Shown here piece after piece: positions 33,701 to 46,690 of a stretch of DNA of 64,000 bases. Where the stretch lies: positions 54,659,883 to 54,723,882 of the forward strand of contig NC_064436.1 of NCBI RefSeq assembly GCF_023343835.1. Direction: 5' to 3'. The first letter of the stretch is position 1; the number at the start of each line of letters is the position of its first letter. The position numbers and the translations under genes were made by a program. Source of the DNA: Lagopus muta. Lineage: Eukaryota; Chordata; Aves; Galliformes; Phasianidae. A model generated the notes under the pieces. It saw nothing but the letters and a program-made list of their open reading frames with translations. It had not been told where the DNA came from and did no database searches.

Positions 33701-36700
33701 AAATCATGTAGTTGCACTGCAATTCCATTTAAATTAGAATTTATCTACAACATTAGTCAAACTATCTTATTTGAAATGCAATATAATGATTTTTTTCAGT
33801 TATGATAATAGTTTACTTAAATTGCTGATTTAGCAATACAAACAGGATCATATTTTGTGTCATCTTAATGCTGTGACAAATGTGAGTTTGTAGGTCATGG
33901 TTGGGGGTTTTACTTGTTCCTTTAACTGTTACCCAGTTTTCTGGAATCCTTTGTATTTAATAGCAAAAAAGTGCTTATACATGTCTTTGGGCTGCCTGCA
34001 TTTGTCTGCTGTCCCCAGTTCAAACTCCTCTCTCATGCATTTTACTGTTCAGCATACTCTGAATACAGGACTGGCTCTGACATTCTCACTACTCAGAGGA
34101 GGTGTTTTACAATGCAAGGATCATCCAGGTACATTTAGTTATTGCTTGCAAGCTCTACTGCACCTCCCTACCATTTGGTTTGGTAGCTTGAACTGATCTT
34201 GTATACAAACAACTCTTGAAGGACAGTTTTACTAGGATTTGGGTGGAATTCTTGCTTCTTCTGAGTAGTTTCTGTCCATGAATTGTCAAAGTGATGCTTT
34301 GAGGAGTGCATAACTGAGTTTAATTGCTGGGCTGTTTCACTGGCTGAGAGTTAGTTAGCTTTTAGTTTGTAACCAACCTCAGAACTGCCCCATGTGTAGA
34401 TGTGCATTTATAAGTATCTCCAGAAAAATTGAATTTGAACTGAATGTCCAAATACATTTAAAATATGTACATTTCAAGCTATTGGACAAGCTTGTTAAAC
34501 TTCTTTAGACAACTCACTGCTTTACTGGGGAGGAAGGGGAGCAATGACAGCCGTTTGAGTTGCTGTTGAAGCTTGTATTAGCTGATGGCTCCCCTTGGTG
34601 CCAAAAATACATTTTCAACTATGAAGTCAAAATCCAGGTGGCTTGATCATAATTCCATGCTGAGTGTTGCAATTAGGGCCAGTGTAATCATTGGGGTTCC
34701 TTATTTAGGTTATAGCCCAGACCTTGCATCTCTGCAGGTTAATGAAGCATACGTGCTGTTTTTCATAGCTACAAATATCTATACTAAGGCAAATAAGTTA
34801 CTTTGTGCTTTATTGAAAATTCTGTGTGTGTGTGTATATAGATATGAACAAGGTATGAATGGCTTAGGGTAAAAACAAATGCCTTTCAGAAGCAGCTTGT
34901 CCCTTGGCTTTTAGCATCTTTTCCATAAGTTTGGGTGGAAATATTTACTCAGTCTGTCTTGAAGCTGCCTTCAGTTTTAATCCTGTATGTAATACTTCAT
35001 AGCTTCAAAGCTTGGCTTAAATGTTGATGAACTGAGAAATAAACTCTGTGCTAAGTAGGCAGTAATGGAAGCAGATGCATAGCCTTGATACTTCTAGACT
35101 ACGTGCTTCTCTTGTGTTTCACATGAAGAATGTTAAATAAAGGAATTTACGTAACTAAAAGAAGACGAAGACAGGTTATTAAGCTGTGAAAAAGCACAGT
35201 TATTAAGTGTAAGGAAATTGGAAACAAAATTTTCAAGGTTCCTCATCTTCTTTTCTAATAGATTGTAAAACAAGCTTATTTTCAGAGGTTTTTAATTAAA
35301 CCTTATGTAAAAACCTTTGGATCGCTCCAGTGGAAGAAGAAAAGCACCATAGACATTTATTTTGCTTGTTGAAGCTAGACAAAAAGGAAGTAGTTGAACA
35401 ATCATTCAATGATCAGATACGTAAAGGGGAGTAGATAATACTGAAGTGAGAAAAATCTCTTTTAAGACTGCTTTGCTTGCTGCAGAAAAGGTTGGAGGCT
35501 GCAGTAGTTGGTGATAGGAATTATAATAAAAGAGTAAGTTTGTCCTCAAATGATAGACAAAAGAATGCTTTGTAAAGCTGGTGGCATGGCTTTGGAGGCA
35601 GAGGGCAATGAGCATGTCACAGCTTTTGGCTCTAATAGAGGTTCAGTAGTGATACCAAGGGTGGAGATTCAGGCAGAAAAAAAGTTGTGTTAATAAGGAA
35701 TTGATTTTAATAAGAGATGTACATGAGAAATCATCTGTTTCATGGTCAAATTGACAGCTCTCAGGTTCTGAGAGCTAAATCAGGTAGCTTTATGGCTTAT
35801 AAGAGAAATGACGCCAGCATATGTAGGATAGTACACACCTGGTCAGAGTGCTGTTAAATGTATTGTCAGGGAAACGTGTTAAAAAGTACTTAGACTTTAA
35901 AATGTGCTTAATTACATAGGCATCTTTTGAAGAAAGCATTTATAGGCAAAAAAATAAATTTTGGTAAGGGAACTTCTTGTTTTCCATGCAAGCAAGCATT
36001 GCATCAGTGTATGATTAAGATATGAAGGTACAAATATTTTCCCTTTTATTGAGAAAAGAGCTTTCTGTATTACTGTTTTGCTCATGGGTGATGTGTAAAG
36101 ATGGGTTAGCAGAATGTGTTAAATGTTAATTACTGGCTTTAAATTTCTGTAGGTTAGAAAATATGTCAGCTTTTGAAAGGAAGGCTTTTCACTTTTATGT
36201 TAAGTACTTGAGTAGTTCCACATTAACACAGCGCTGCTCACTGTAGCTCTGATTTGTATGTTGTATTGCTGCTCTTTCACATCCCTTAAGCAAACTGAAG
36301 GATCAGTGGATTTTTATTGTTGGATGGGCATTTTTTTGCTTACAGTTTATAGAACTCAGTGTTTGTTTGTCTGTTTCTGAATCTTAATCAGTGGCTACCT
36401 GTGAGAAATTGTCCTTATACTTCAAAACTCACATACAGTGCATGAAGGAAGCTTGCAATGTAAACAACGTTGTGAATGTTTAATCCCCGCTTTCCAAAAC
36501 TGAAGGACCTGTTGTAGTGTGGGGATTTTTTTTTAATTGGTTGCATTTGGTTTATACCTTCTCGGTTCCAGGGTTGTGCAGGGACATCTGGGGAGATGGA
36601 GGAGGATGTGAAGGGGTGGTGGCTATGAATATAAAATGTTTCCTGTGGAAGACTTAACTTTTGAAAGTGATGAGGTTAGCAAATCCAGAAGTATGAGAAG

Positions 36701-38908
36701 TTTTTGTTACTGGAATAGAAAGCCACCAACACCCCCTCTATACAGGCAGACCCCAAATGGCAGTAGCTGCGGTCCTGAAGCCCAGAGGTGAGGAAATCAG
36801 CCTAACACTGCCATACCTGGTGCTTACTAACCTGGCAACTTACTAAAGCCCCTGCAAAACTGGTACTGCTGGCCAGGCTTCTCTGCTGACTGCTGCTGTG
36901 CCTTACCAATATGTTATACACAAAACCCTGAGTGAGTGGAGAATGTCCATGTGTCAATAGAGCAGCTGTAAGGTCAGGGCCGAGATGGGGCTTTCCAGTT
37001 TCTTCAAGTGTGCTTTATTGGCTGTTGAGCACATGACTGTTGTGGCTTCAGTTTAAAAACAAAAATTTCTGTCACTTCAGCAACCTGCAATGAGGATGAA
37101 AATTGAAAATTATCCAAAATAAAACCTCCAAATATACAATTTTTATGAACAAATGAAGTGGCTGAACTGTTTTAGTTGAATTCAGCAGAGCCTTCTTCTA
37201 AATATTGCATTCTCTGAGTGCAATAGATGGGGCAAGCATTAAGATCAACAAGATCAAATTGTGAAGAAATTTTGTAGTCTGTGTTAGCTGGAGCTTCTTG
37301 AAAATTTGCAGTTAAGTGTTGACAGTAGCAGAAGATTAATACACCTTCTTCAGTGGGGCATCTCTTACAAGAAAAGTAGCCTCAAATCCAATAGCAGTAA
37401 AGTCCTGGCTCTCTTTAATTTTTATTTTATTTTTTCATACAATGAGCATCAGATGCAGAGGAAGCTTTTTGGGCTTCCCTGCTTTCATCCATTAGGAGGA
37501 GCTTAAGGAGCCATGTGCAAAGCAATACCTCTGCCTGCAGCCCGGTAAGGACAATGCTGGCAACATTCACTGCTTTATTTCACACATTTCTGTGGGCTTT
37601 CAGTGACAGCAGCAGGTCTCTGGGCTATGAAAGCAACTGAAAAACAGGAGCTGTTATGGTAGATACACTGTTTGCTAAGAGGAAATAATCCAACCAAAAG
37701 TACTGGCAAATGTTTGTTCCTTAAGGTACAGCCTTTATTTTGCAGAAGCTTACTAGTGGAAAAAAATATCTGACCAACAATTATGCAAATATTGTTTTCT
37801 TCACAAGGATAAAATTAATGGTGTGCTTCAAGCTACAAATTTTTCCAGGTCTCCTATGTTTGGCTTTAAAGAAAGCTTACATTTTTCAGCAGTGTTACAA
37901 CCAAACCTGTTTGGGAGTGGAGAGGCAAAAATGCAAAGGAAAACAGGATGAAAAGGAGCATAGAGAGAGATGAGAATGGTGATGGAGGAAGAAAACACGA
38001 GAGAAAATGCAGTTTCTACAAAGACTGTGTGTCTACACCAGGCTTGCTGAGTTCTAGCCTGGGAGCTGGTGGGTGCCAGCAGAGATGGCTGCTCTGCTGA
38101 TGGATGCTGCCCCAGGCCTCCAAAGAGGCTGTGAAATGTGGAACTACAGAAGCAATGCTGTGAGCCTGAAAGGAGCCAGGAGGATGAGAGAAGGAGAGAT
38201 GGAGGAGAAAACAGTATAAATATGTTACAATGCTGGTAGTGACAAGTCGCTTATAGCTGTCACAGACAAAAATAAATGAATGGCAACCCTGTCATTACAA
38301 ATGTATGGAAAGAGCATAATAATTAAGAAATGATCTGTAGTAACAATATGACTAATAGCAGAATGGTAAGGAGCTGGTGGACAGCTGTCACAATAGGCAG
38401 GTTCAGTCATTGAGAGTGTTGCCATGGATTTCAATAGAGCTCAGACTGACAAAGTTGCCTGCAGCCAAATTAAAATGGAAGAAGTTCCAAAATGAGAGCA
38501 TACTCGAGATCATCTCCAGAAATAAAAGCCTACTTCAGCTCTATTGGTGGCAGTGAAAGCCAAAAGCAGTGCACAGCTCTGGTAAGAAACAGAAAAAGCA
38601 GGAAACAGACAGGTAATACTGCATTACCTTCATTAATAAATGAAAACCTTTATTATTTCTTCTAATCTGCATTAGAAAACTGGTTATTTTCTACTCATAC
38701 TATTGTTTTTATTTGTCAGTATCCTGCACTGCTAACTCCCATTGGATGCTGGATTCTGAACCTGATGCAACAGAAAAAAAGTAAAGGCTTCAAAAAAGAA
38801 ATCTCTTCCTCAATCCCCAGAATCTTTGCTTTTAGACTTTGATAGAAATCCCTTTAGAACAATATGTGCATATTCCTAATAGAATATTTGAATGTTTTGT
38901 GGGTAATC
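33701..38908. other. Intergenic, no gene recognised
   Basis: AT-rich sequence downstream of ADGRA3 with only short open frames in all six frames. A GC-richer patch lies at about 36720-36960 and another at about 38040-38180, neither matching a repeat family I can name. No CR1 is recognised. Confidence 0.7.
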
Positions 38909-38910
38909 TA

Positions 38911-39439
38911 AGAGGGCTGCTCCAAAAGTATTTTACCTCCTATTTTATGCTGATAGCCTGCAGTGTCAGAGGTGGATGCTAGAACGGCAGCAGAGGTTGA
39001 ACCTTCTCACCAATGTTCTATTAAATGCCGTGTGACAGATGGCAGCAGAGGAGCAGTCTGACAGAATGGCGTCTGACATAACAGTGTGGATGAAACAAAG
39101 GTGTGTCATTAAATTCTTTATGCAGAAAAAAATGGCACCCACTGACATTCATTGACTGAACGTTTATGGAGACTAAATAGTGGATGTGAGCACAGTGGGG
39201 TGCTGGGTGATGCATTTCAGCAGTGGTGACACTGGATCACCTCCACTGGTGCACATGGTTACAAGTGTGGCATGGAGACTCTTGCTCTTGCTGGTGAAAA
39301 TGCATAGCTAATGGTGGTGACTGGGTTGGAAAAAACAGTAGCTGAGAATTTGCTCTGTCAAATAGTGTTATTGTGCTCTTTGTAGCTGTTGTAGTTCCCA
39401 TGGAAATAAATATGAGGCTTATTTTCAGAGTGACCTACC
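38911..39439. mobile_element. Mariner-like nonautonomous element (Galluhop type), near-complete, TA target site
   Basis: A 529-base unit bounded by TA dinucleotides (38909-38910 and 39440-39441). Imperfect terminal inverted repeats: left gggctgctccaaaagtattt, right reverse complement ggtcactctgaaaataagcc. The interior shares gatgg-cagcagagg and accttctc-type blocks with the copy at 56925-57459, in inverse orientation. It has no intact transposase. Length, TA duplication and ends fit the chicken mariner-derived repeat I know as Galluhop; the family name is from memory. Confidence 0.8.
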
Positions 39440-39441
39440 TA

Positions 39442-42400
39442 TTGCATTGTTCTGGTGCTGTCATTGATCTGTGAAGTGAGAGAATAACAAACTCCAGGTA
39501 CCTAAAAGCTCCTATTAAAAAACCCAGGCACAGAAAAGGCAAGCTTGCTTGCCCACCCTGACCAATATACTAATTGCATTAAGGAAACTGATTGATGGCA
39601 GGTGACGTCTGGCACCTGCGTGTGCATTTTATGTCTTAAGAATTGAGATGGAGTATTAAATACATTAAGGTGATTAACAGTCAGTAAAAATCAGCGTTCC
39701 CTAAGCATGTTTGAAAACACTGAATTTAAAGCTGTAAAGACACAGATAACAGCTGGCCTTGGAATTAAAGCTTAAGTTTGCTTCCAACAGTAATTCTGTG
39801 GTACAAAGCCAACAAAATACAGCAATGTCCCTCACATGCTATTCTTGTTTTCTTAGATAGGAAGATAATACAAAGCTTTCACTGAAAATTACTCAAAATC
39901 ACATTGTATTTCTGAAATACTGCCCCTGTATTAAGGACCTATTCTAACATTTAATGCATCACATTTGATTCTGCATTGCGTGAGAAGTTAAAGTAAAGGA
40001 TATCGGGCTCTATGGTCCGCTCAGCACAACGTTTAGACTCTACGTCATGGCTAAATATATTTGTAAGGCACAGGGGAAGTTAATGCACAAAGTGATCCTT
40101 CTGAGCAGTTTACGTGCCAGTTTATTGTAAGCTGTAAATTGCTTTTGGAGATGAAAGACATTCTTTTCCATTATTAACATAACATAATAACACTCAATGA
40201 TTCTGAAATAGTTTCAAAGCTGGGGATGAGAATATGCTCATCATAATGCTACCTAGCATTCCTGAAAGAGTGCATTGCTGAAATATTCACCTTTCAAACT
40301 CAGAATAAGAATATATGGAAAAGCTTTATCATAGTATAGATACCATAACAATTTTTTTTTCTGGATTTTTCATGGTCATTTTTACATTAATATAGCGTTC
40401 TTTTAAGATTTGTTGCGTAAAATGTACATAGAATCAGAATTTCAGTTGCAAGGAACCCTTCAATGTTGCAGGAATGATTTCAGATAGGAGTTTTGCAACA
40501 TAATCTCATGACTACAAAAGCTACATGCGTGTTCACCACACCAATCTCAGGTGAATTGTGATGAATTTATACATGCTGTGGACTCCAGTGGTTTCCCACG
40601 CCCAATTGTAGTGGTGAAAGCTTAATCAGCCACGCTGAAGAGCAGCAGAAGGCAGAAAAAGTTCTTCTGTCAGTAGTGGCCATTCTAAAACTTTTGCTGC
40701 TTTATTAGGATATGCTGCAGATGACAAGAAGGTAGTGTAGTGTATGTGTGTGTATATTTTATAATCCCATCCTGTTGTTTTTTTATAATATTTAGAACAC
40801 TTTTAAGAAGTAAGCATGGTTTATTTGCTCCTGCTGCCTTCTTTTCCTTTTCTCTCTCTCTTTTTTTTTTTTTTTTTATTAAATATTATTTCCTATGTTG
40901 GCACACATCCATTTTTTTTTCCCCTCCAGAAGGTCGTATTGCAAAGTACACATTTTTCCATGCGGCAGTGTAAAACCTTTTCATGTGTGATATATTGCCG
41001 GCAATTGAGCCAGAGGAATTTGCAGCCAGCATGCAAATAATTCCTGGAGTACAGCTCTTCATTTTGCCCTTATTGCTCAAACCCAGTCAGGGAATCTTTC
41101 CCTGACTTGTGGGTAACCTCAGTGGCAAGGGGAGCTGTGGCTCACAGCATTGTTTAGCTTTATCCTTCTGCTACGGTAATGCTGTTTAAAGAGGACTTCT
41201 CTCTCCTGAGTCAGACCTAATCCTTAAAAATACTGTAAAGCTTCAGAGTATTCTTGATAGCAGAAGGGGTAAGTTCTGTGCAGAATTAGATTATTTGTTA
41301 AGTCTTTGTATTCATCTCATCTGTAAACAATCAACAAAATGCAAATATCGCCGATGCTAATGTGGCAGGAGGGAAAGAAACTTAATTTACCTTGGCAAAA
41401 CTGAATTTTCTCTCACCTCCAATCCATACACAAGAAGACAAAAATATGATCTCATGCTGTGATTGTCTTGAATTGTATTGCTCCAAGGAAAGAGCTGGCA
41501 CTGAGGGAACTGTACTGCAATACTGGGTCAGAAAGTCCATGCACTGAAGTAAAACAAAAATAAAATAAAAAGCAACACTTAACATACTATTTTCAAAAAT
41601 TTGCCTCAGGTTTGTTAGTTTATTGATTGGACTACAGATTTACATTTTAATTTCCTGTTCATTTTAGTTTTCCCAATATCAACAATGGCAATTCTAGAAT
41701 TTATGACCATTATAAAAATTGTTTTGAAAGACACCATGTGATGGATTCATTCATTAAAACTGCTGCAGCTTTACATTTTGTTGTGGAAGTCAAGGTGCTA
41801 ATGGTTTGCATTGCAAATGTGCAAAGCAGCATAAAATGCCTTGAACATGAATTTATACCTCACTGCAATAATAGTAAAAAGGAAAATTAATGAGTGTTCT
41901 GCATCTAGGTTAATGACTGGAATATTCTCCAAGCAAATTAATGTTATGTTCCCTCTGTTTGAGAAAGGAGCCCTTTGAGTGCCCCAGGAACTTATGGTCC
42001 TTGGCCACTCTTTGTGTTCTGTAAGTCATGGCAATGTCTTAGAAAGGTTTATCAGATTGACGGAGAACCAGGTCAAGCTCCAGAAATTTTCCTTGTCAGC
42101 ATAATAATACAAAATAATCAAAAAGGAAAGAATCGGCTTTCTCTCTGTCCATAAAATTCCTGGAATTTCATGCATAGTTTGTTCCAAAGCAGAAAGAGCT
42201 TCTTCAGAAAACTTTCATGGCTGCCAGAAACAAAGCTGATTTCAGTCTTTGAAATGTGCCAGTCTGTATCAAGGTCTCGTCTTCCTTATTTCTAAGGATC
42301 ATTAAAGAAAAGAATTGCATTAAGGGCAGTTTTAGCCTTTGCTTTTTTCAAAACTTGGAAGGAAGAGAGCCACATTTTCATTTCAAATCAAGTAGCTTAA

Positions 42401-45400
42401 ATGTTAACAAAATTATCCTTAAAATAATTGTGAATTTTGATGTATGCTAATAAACATATTGAGGTAAAATCTCATGTGGTTGGCATTGCTGAAAGCTATC
42501 TTAAAGATTGCTTCAAAATCATGTTAAGCTGATGAATCAAAAGAATAAGTGCACAGAACTAACATTTATTGACAATGCAAGCAGAATATTTTGGGGTTGA
42601 TCTTTATATCTAAACATGGTTTAAATGTATTGGTATAAAAAATCTTGGCTTTGTCTTATAAAGCTACAAAATCTCATAATTTAATTACTGAAACATGAGG
42701 AAGTCCAGGAAAAAAAATATTCAAATTGCATAGCTCTCATAAAACTGGAAAGGGTAATAAAAATGGTAATACTGAGTAGTTTTATAGACTTTTCTTTTAA
42801 TGTTGCAAATTGCAAACATAATTTAATGACAGTTGCAGACTGCAAGTGATGAGATGTGAAAACGAAGAGTAGAACCTGTTCCCAGTAGATCTTTAAAATG
42901 TGTACCACTGACTAGAATGTGACTGAGAATTTAGGTTTTTATTACACATTTAAAACAGATTAAAAAAAAAAAAAATAGTGTTTCCATGACAACTATGTTG
43001 AAATTTCAGGAGTTTTTAATGTAAATAGTACTTATTTCCAAGTATAATGTGGGCTGTATTGCCTTATTGCTCTGAGAACTCAGTGTCCACTCAGCAAAGG
43101 GAGAAGGAAGCAGTGTGCATGTGCAAGAATGTAAGCAATTTCATTCCTGAATTTAGTAAAATGCCCAAATCTCCTCAGGTGCTCTAAAATGATTAGTAGA
43201 CACATTCACATTAAGGACGAGTTTCAAGGAGTAGCGTTTAAAAGTAGTAGAGTCTCCCTGGAGAGAGGGTTGATTACTTTTCAAACTAAGCTTTATAGAT
43301 AATATTCTGATCTCAAAGTATGAAAAAGATTTTGAAATGTTCAATGATGAAGGATCATCTGCAACAAATCCAGAGAGGTCAGAGGCCCAGAAAGTCTCTT
43401 TTCAAGCACTGTATCCATCAAACTTTAGTACAAATCCATGGCTGCTGGGGATATGGCACATTCCCTGTCTTTCTCCCATTCCTGCTAAATGTGCCTGAGA
43501 AGCCCAGAAAAGAGCCCGAATGTTTCTAACTTAGCAGAATACTTGCAGTAAGCAGGTAGCATCAGGGAAATCAATCTCCTTTGCCAAAGGTATTTGAGGG
43601 AGATGACTTGTGTGTGTTCTGTAACCTTTTGTATCAGGGAAATCACATTGAAACATCCGAAACTATTTTTCATTTGAGAGGTGTAAAAAAATAGTCTGTC
43701 TTATCCCTTTCTGCCTGTTACACTCCCTGTACAATTTTCTGTACCATAAACCTCTCCTCTTTTTAGAAAAGCAGAATAAAAATCCAGACATCTGGGGCAC
43801 ATTACTCTCAGAGCAATACCTGCCTTCACTTATATCCCTTTGTATGACATTCCTCTTGGCCTACACAGACACTTCCAGGTTTTTGCATTGAAGCGCTTGA
43901 TAGACAAGCTTGCCTCATACTCAAGCAGGTTTGTATTCAAAACAACCACACAATTTTACCAGGCAATAATTCCCTAAGGTTGCACTAATTACCTCCTCTT
44001 TGCAGTCTGCATCATTCCACCAGCTAAGTGAGCAACTCTTCCTTTTGCATACAGAAAAATAAATGGTCAGTGCATTAAATGTAATGACGCTAACATTTGC
44101 TTGCTTGTTTTTCCACACACATTTACATGAGCAGATAAACAAACGATCATAAATGTAATTTTATGTATGTATAACTATCCAGCTGAATGAATTAGAAACC
44201 AGCTGTTTCCCAGGGTAATTAAAAAAGGAATGATTGCAACTAACATACAACTGTAGAGGTAAGACAGAGGAAAGGTCTAACTGATGTTGATACTGGCTTT
44301 GGTGAGGTTTGGGGTATGTTTTTATCCTCCTGGAATAAGAGAGAAACAAAATAAATGGTGTTGTTATTTGTGGTAGGCATTTGCATGGGTGAGAGGAGGC
44401 ACAGAGGAAATTAATTCATAGTACTCAAATCCATCAGAGAGAAACAGACTTCTCAGGTTTAATTTGTTCAGGCTTATAAATACAGTTACATTTTATTCCT
44501 TATATCAATTTAATCTCACGCACTTTCTAGAAATAATGGAACTTGAAGTAACTTTGTAAAATAAGAGGTTTAAATTCTTGTATTCTGCAAGGTAGGTGAT
44601 CTATAGTTTATAGTTTATAGTATATAGATCCATAGTTATAGAAAATGTTTATGACAAACTGAAAACACGTGGAAAAAGAGTAAGTGAATAAGAAAAAAAG
44701 AATAAATTGTCCCACATGAATGAAGTAGCTGATGCCAGGGTTTCCATAAGCCATAAGAATTTCAGAAGCGCTCATTGAAGCTCTTTGAAACATTTACTCC
44801 ACAGGTCAGTAGCAGCAGACCCTGCAGCACTCAAACAATTTCATACCACGTTAAAATCATATTCAGAACAACAACATGTATTATCAAGAGAGAAAATACA
44901 GCTGTATAAAATACTCAGAAGAAAAATAGAATCTCAGCAAAAGCCTTTGAAAAATTTCAACTTAAGTTTGCTGAAAATGTCTGTGAGCCTTTCAGATATG
45001 CATGACCTTGATTTGGAATGAAGTTGGGTTGGTGGGGAAGTCGAACCTAAACCTAAGCAACAGACAACAAGAAAAGAAGCGTCTTTACTCTGGTTCTCTT
45101 AGGCACTTTGTCTTACACAGTTTCCACCTTTACAAAAACTTTTGGAGTCTCTTGGCTGTTTGAACTTAAAAAAGGGTCCATACCTCAGTACGTAAGTTTT
45201 TATGCTTTATAGCTACAGACAGAATCCGCCAACATAATGCTGATACTGAGGAGGAACTCCAGCAAAACCTAGAAGTACCTCAGCTGCTCAAAAACCTGTT
45301 CTATTCTATAACGGGACCAATACAAGTCCAATGCAACACAAAGTGTGTTTAAGCTTTACTGCCTGCACAAACACTTGTTTTTCAAGGTTACGGCAAAAAC

Positions 45401-46599
45401 TGCAGTATCTTAGATTTAGCTCTTATTAATCATTGCGACTGGCAGGTAAATATAGGGGTCATCATCATTCAAGATGTTGTAAGTATGTCAAGCAGCATCA
45501 GCTGAGTAACAGAATCCTGTCCCAAGTCAAAGGTAAATAAAACAACACCTCCCATGCTCCCTCTATGTACATCCCAAAACATCCCAAAGGTTATCAGTTG
45601 TGCCAACAAATGATTCTGCACAGTCCAATGAAACTTGAACTACCCACCTTTGTCTCATTAAAATGTGTATGAAATCACAAGAAAGAAGAACAGATCTAAC
45701 ATTTTGGAAGGAAGTTGAAAGAGAGAGAAAGAGGTCACAAATGTGCCATTTGGGGCAAATCAGCTGGGCTGGCTTGCTTTAGCATATGTTCCACTGGAAT
45801 CAAAGAAGCGAGCTGACAGATGTGAAACTGCAGAGCTGGGAGAATACTTAGAGCACAGGGTGAGTGCCCTTTCTCCTCCACTAAGCTTCTGAAACAGATC
45901 ACAAGCCTTCTGGTTTGTTTTACTGGAAGGTGACTTTAAATCATTCTCTGCAATGATTTCAATCTTCATGGTTATAGTAAAATATTCTCTTCCTCTACTC
46001 TGTGCATTTCTTTTGTGCCATTTTTTCCTAATCCCTATTTCAGTATGCAGAATTCTCCAGGCTTAAATGTTCAGGATACACTTTTAGGGGGGAAAAAAAG
46101 TTTCAATATTAGGATCTCTTTCTCATAATTCAGGCTCTAGATAGACAAGATTCTAAATCAAGTTCTGTTCAGTAACTCTCTTCAACACTTCTTAAATCTA
46201 TTCTGTTGAATTCAGATGCTTGTCATGATGATGAACCACTGACTAATGGTCAAATCTGTAGTTTGCATATGTTAATTTCAGAAAAAAACATAGGATTTAT
46301 AATGTCAAAAATACAGACAAGTTCATCACTTTCACGAGACTCCTACACTGCAAATTCTTGGTATATATGAAGAAGTCGTCTTCAGCACGTCATTCAATAG
46401 CCTCTAAAAACTGACTCATTAATTGTGATGATATTGAAAGAGAATTTCATCTATTTTAGTACAGAAATTGTCTAACACCTTCACTTGTAATAGGAGTGAC
46501 AGAAACTGCCATGTCCAGAGGAACCATAGAGGACTAGACAAGCCCCACTAGCCACAATTGCATGTGAGTGACAGCTTCTCATCTCACCACACACTGCTG
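39442..46599. other. Intergenic, no gene recognised
   Basis: AT-rich sequence with a T-rich tract at about 40860-40880 and a possible but very decayed CR1 tail at about 40430-40475. An open frame of about 79 codons (44785-45021, + strand, no ATG start) is discussed under the rejected items. A small palindrome with arms gatctata and tatagatc spans about 44599-44630. Confidence 0.7.
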
Positions 46600-46690
46600 A
46601 AGGAGGCTTGAAGACAGCTGCAGGCTTGGAACTAGGTGATGTTTAAGGCCTCTTCCAATGAAATCCATTGTATCTTTCCACTGCCAGTTC
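46600..46690 (+). mobile_element. Decayed CR1 3' end, sense
   Basis: The stretch ggaactaggtgatgtttaag followed by gcctcttccaatgaaatcca and ttgtatc matches the CR1 3' tail pattern (gaactagatgatctttaagg... ttctatg) with many changes. An old, short copy. Confidence 0.55.

Noticed and set aside
40430..40475. Possible antisense CR1 tail (catagaatcagaatttcagt...aaggaaccctt).
   Set aside because: Only loose resemblance to the CR1 terminus, with no following CR1 blocks. Too weak to annotate.
44785..45021. Open frame of about 79 codons, + strand, coiled-coil-like, with ccacag upstream of the core (possible last exon).
   Set aside because: No ATG start, a weak pyrimidine tract, no recognised family, and no partner exon upstream. 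Lys/Gln/Ser-rich frames of this size are expected by chance in AT-rich DNA.
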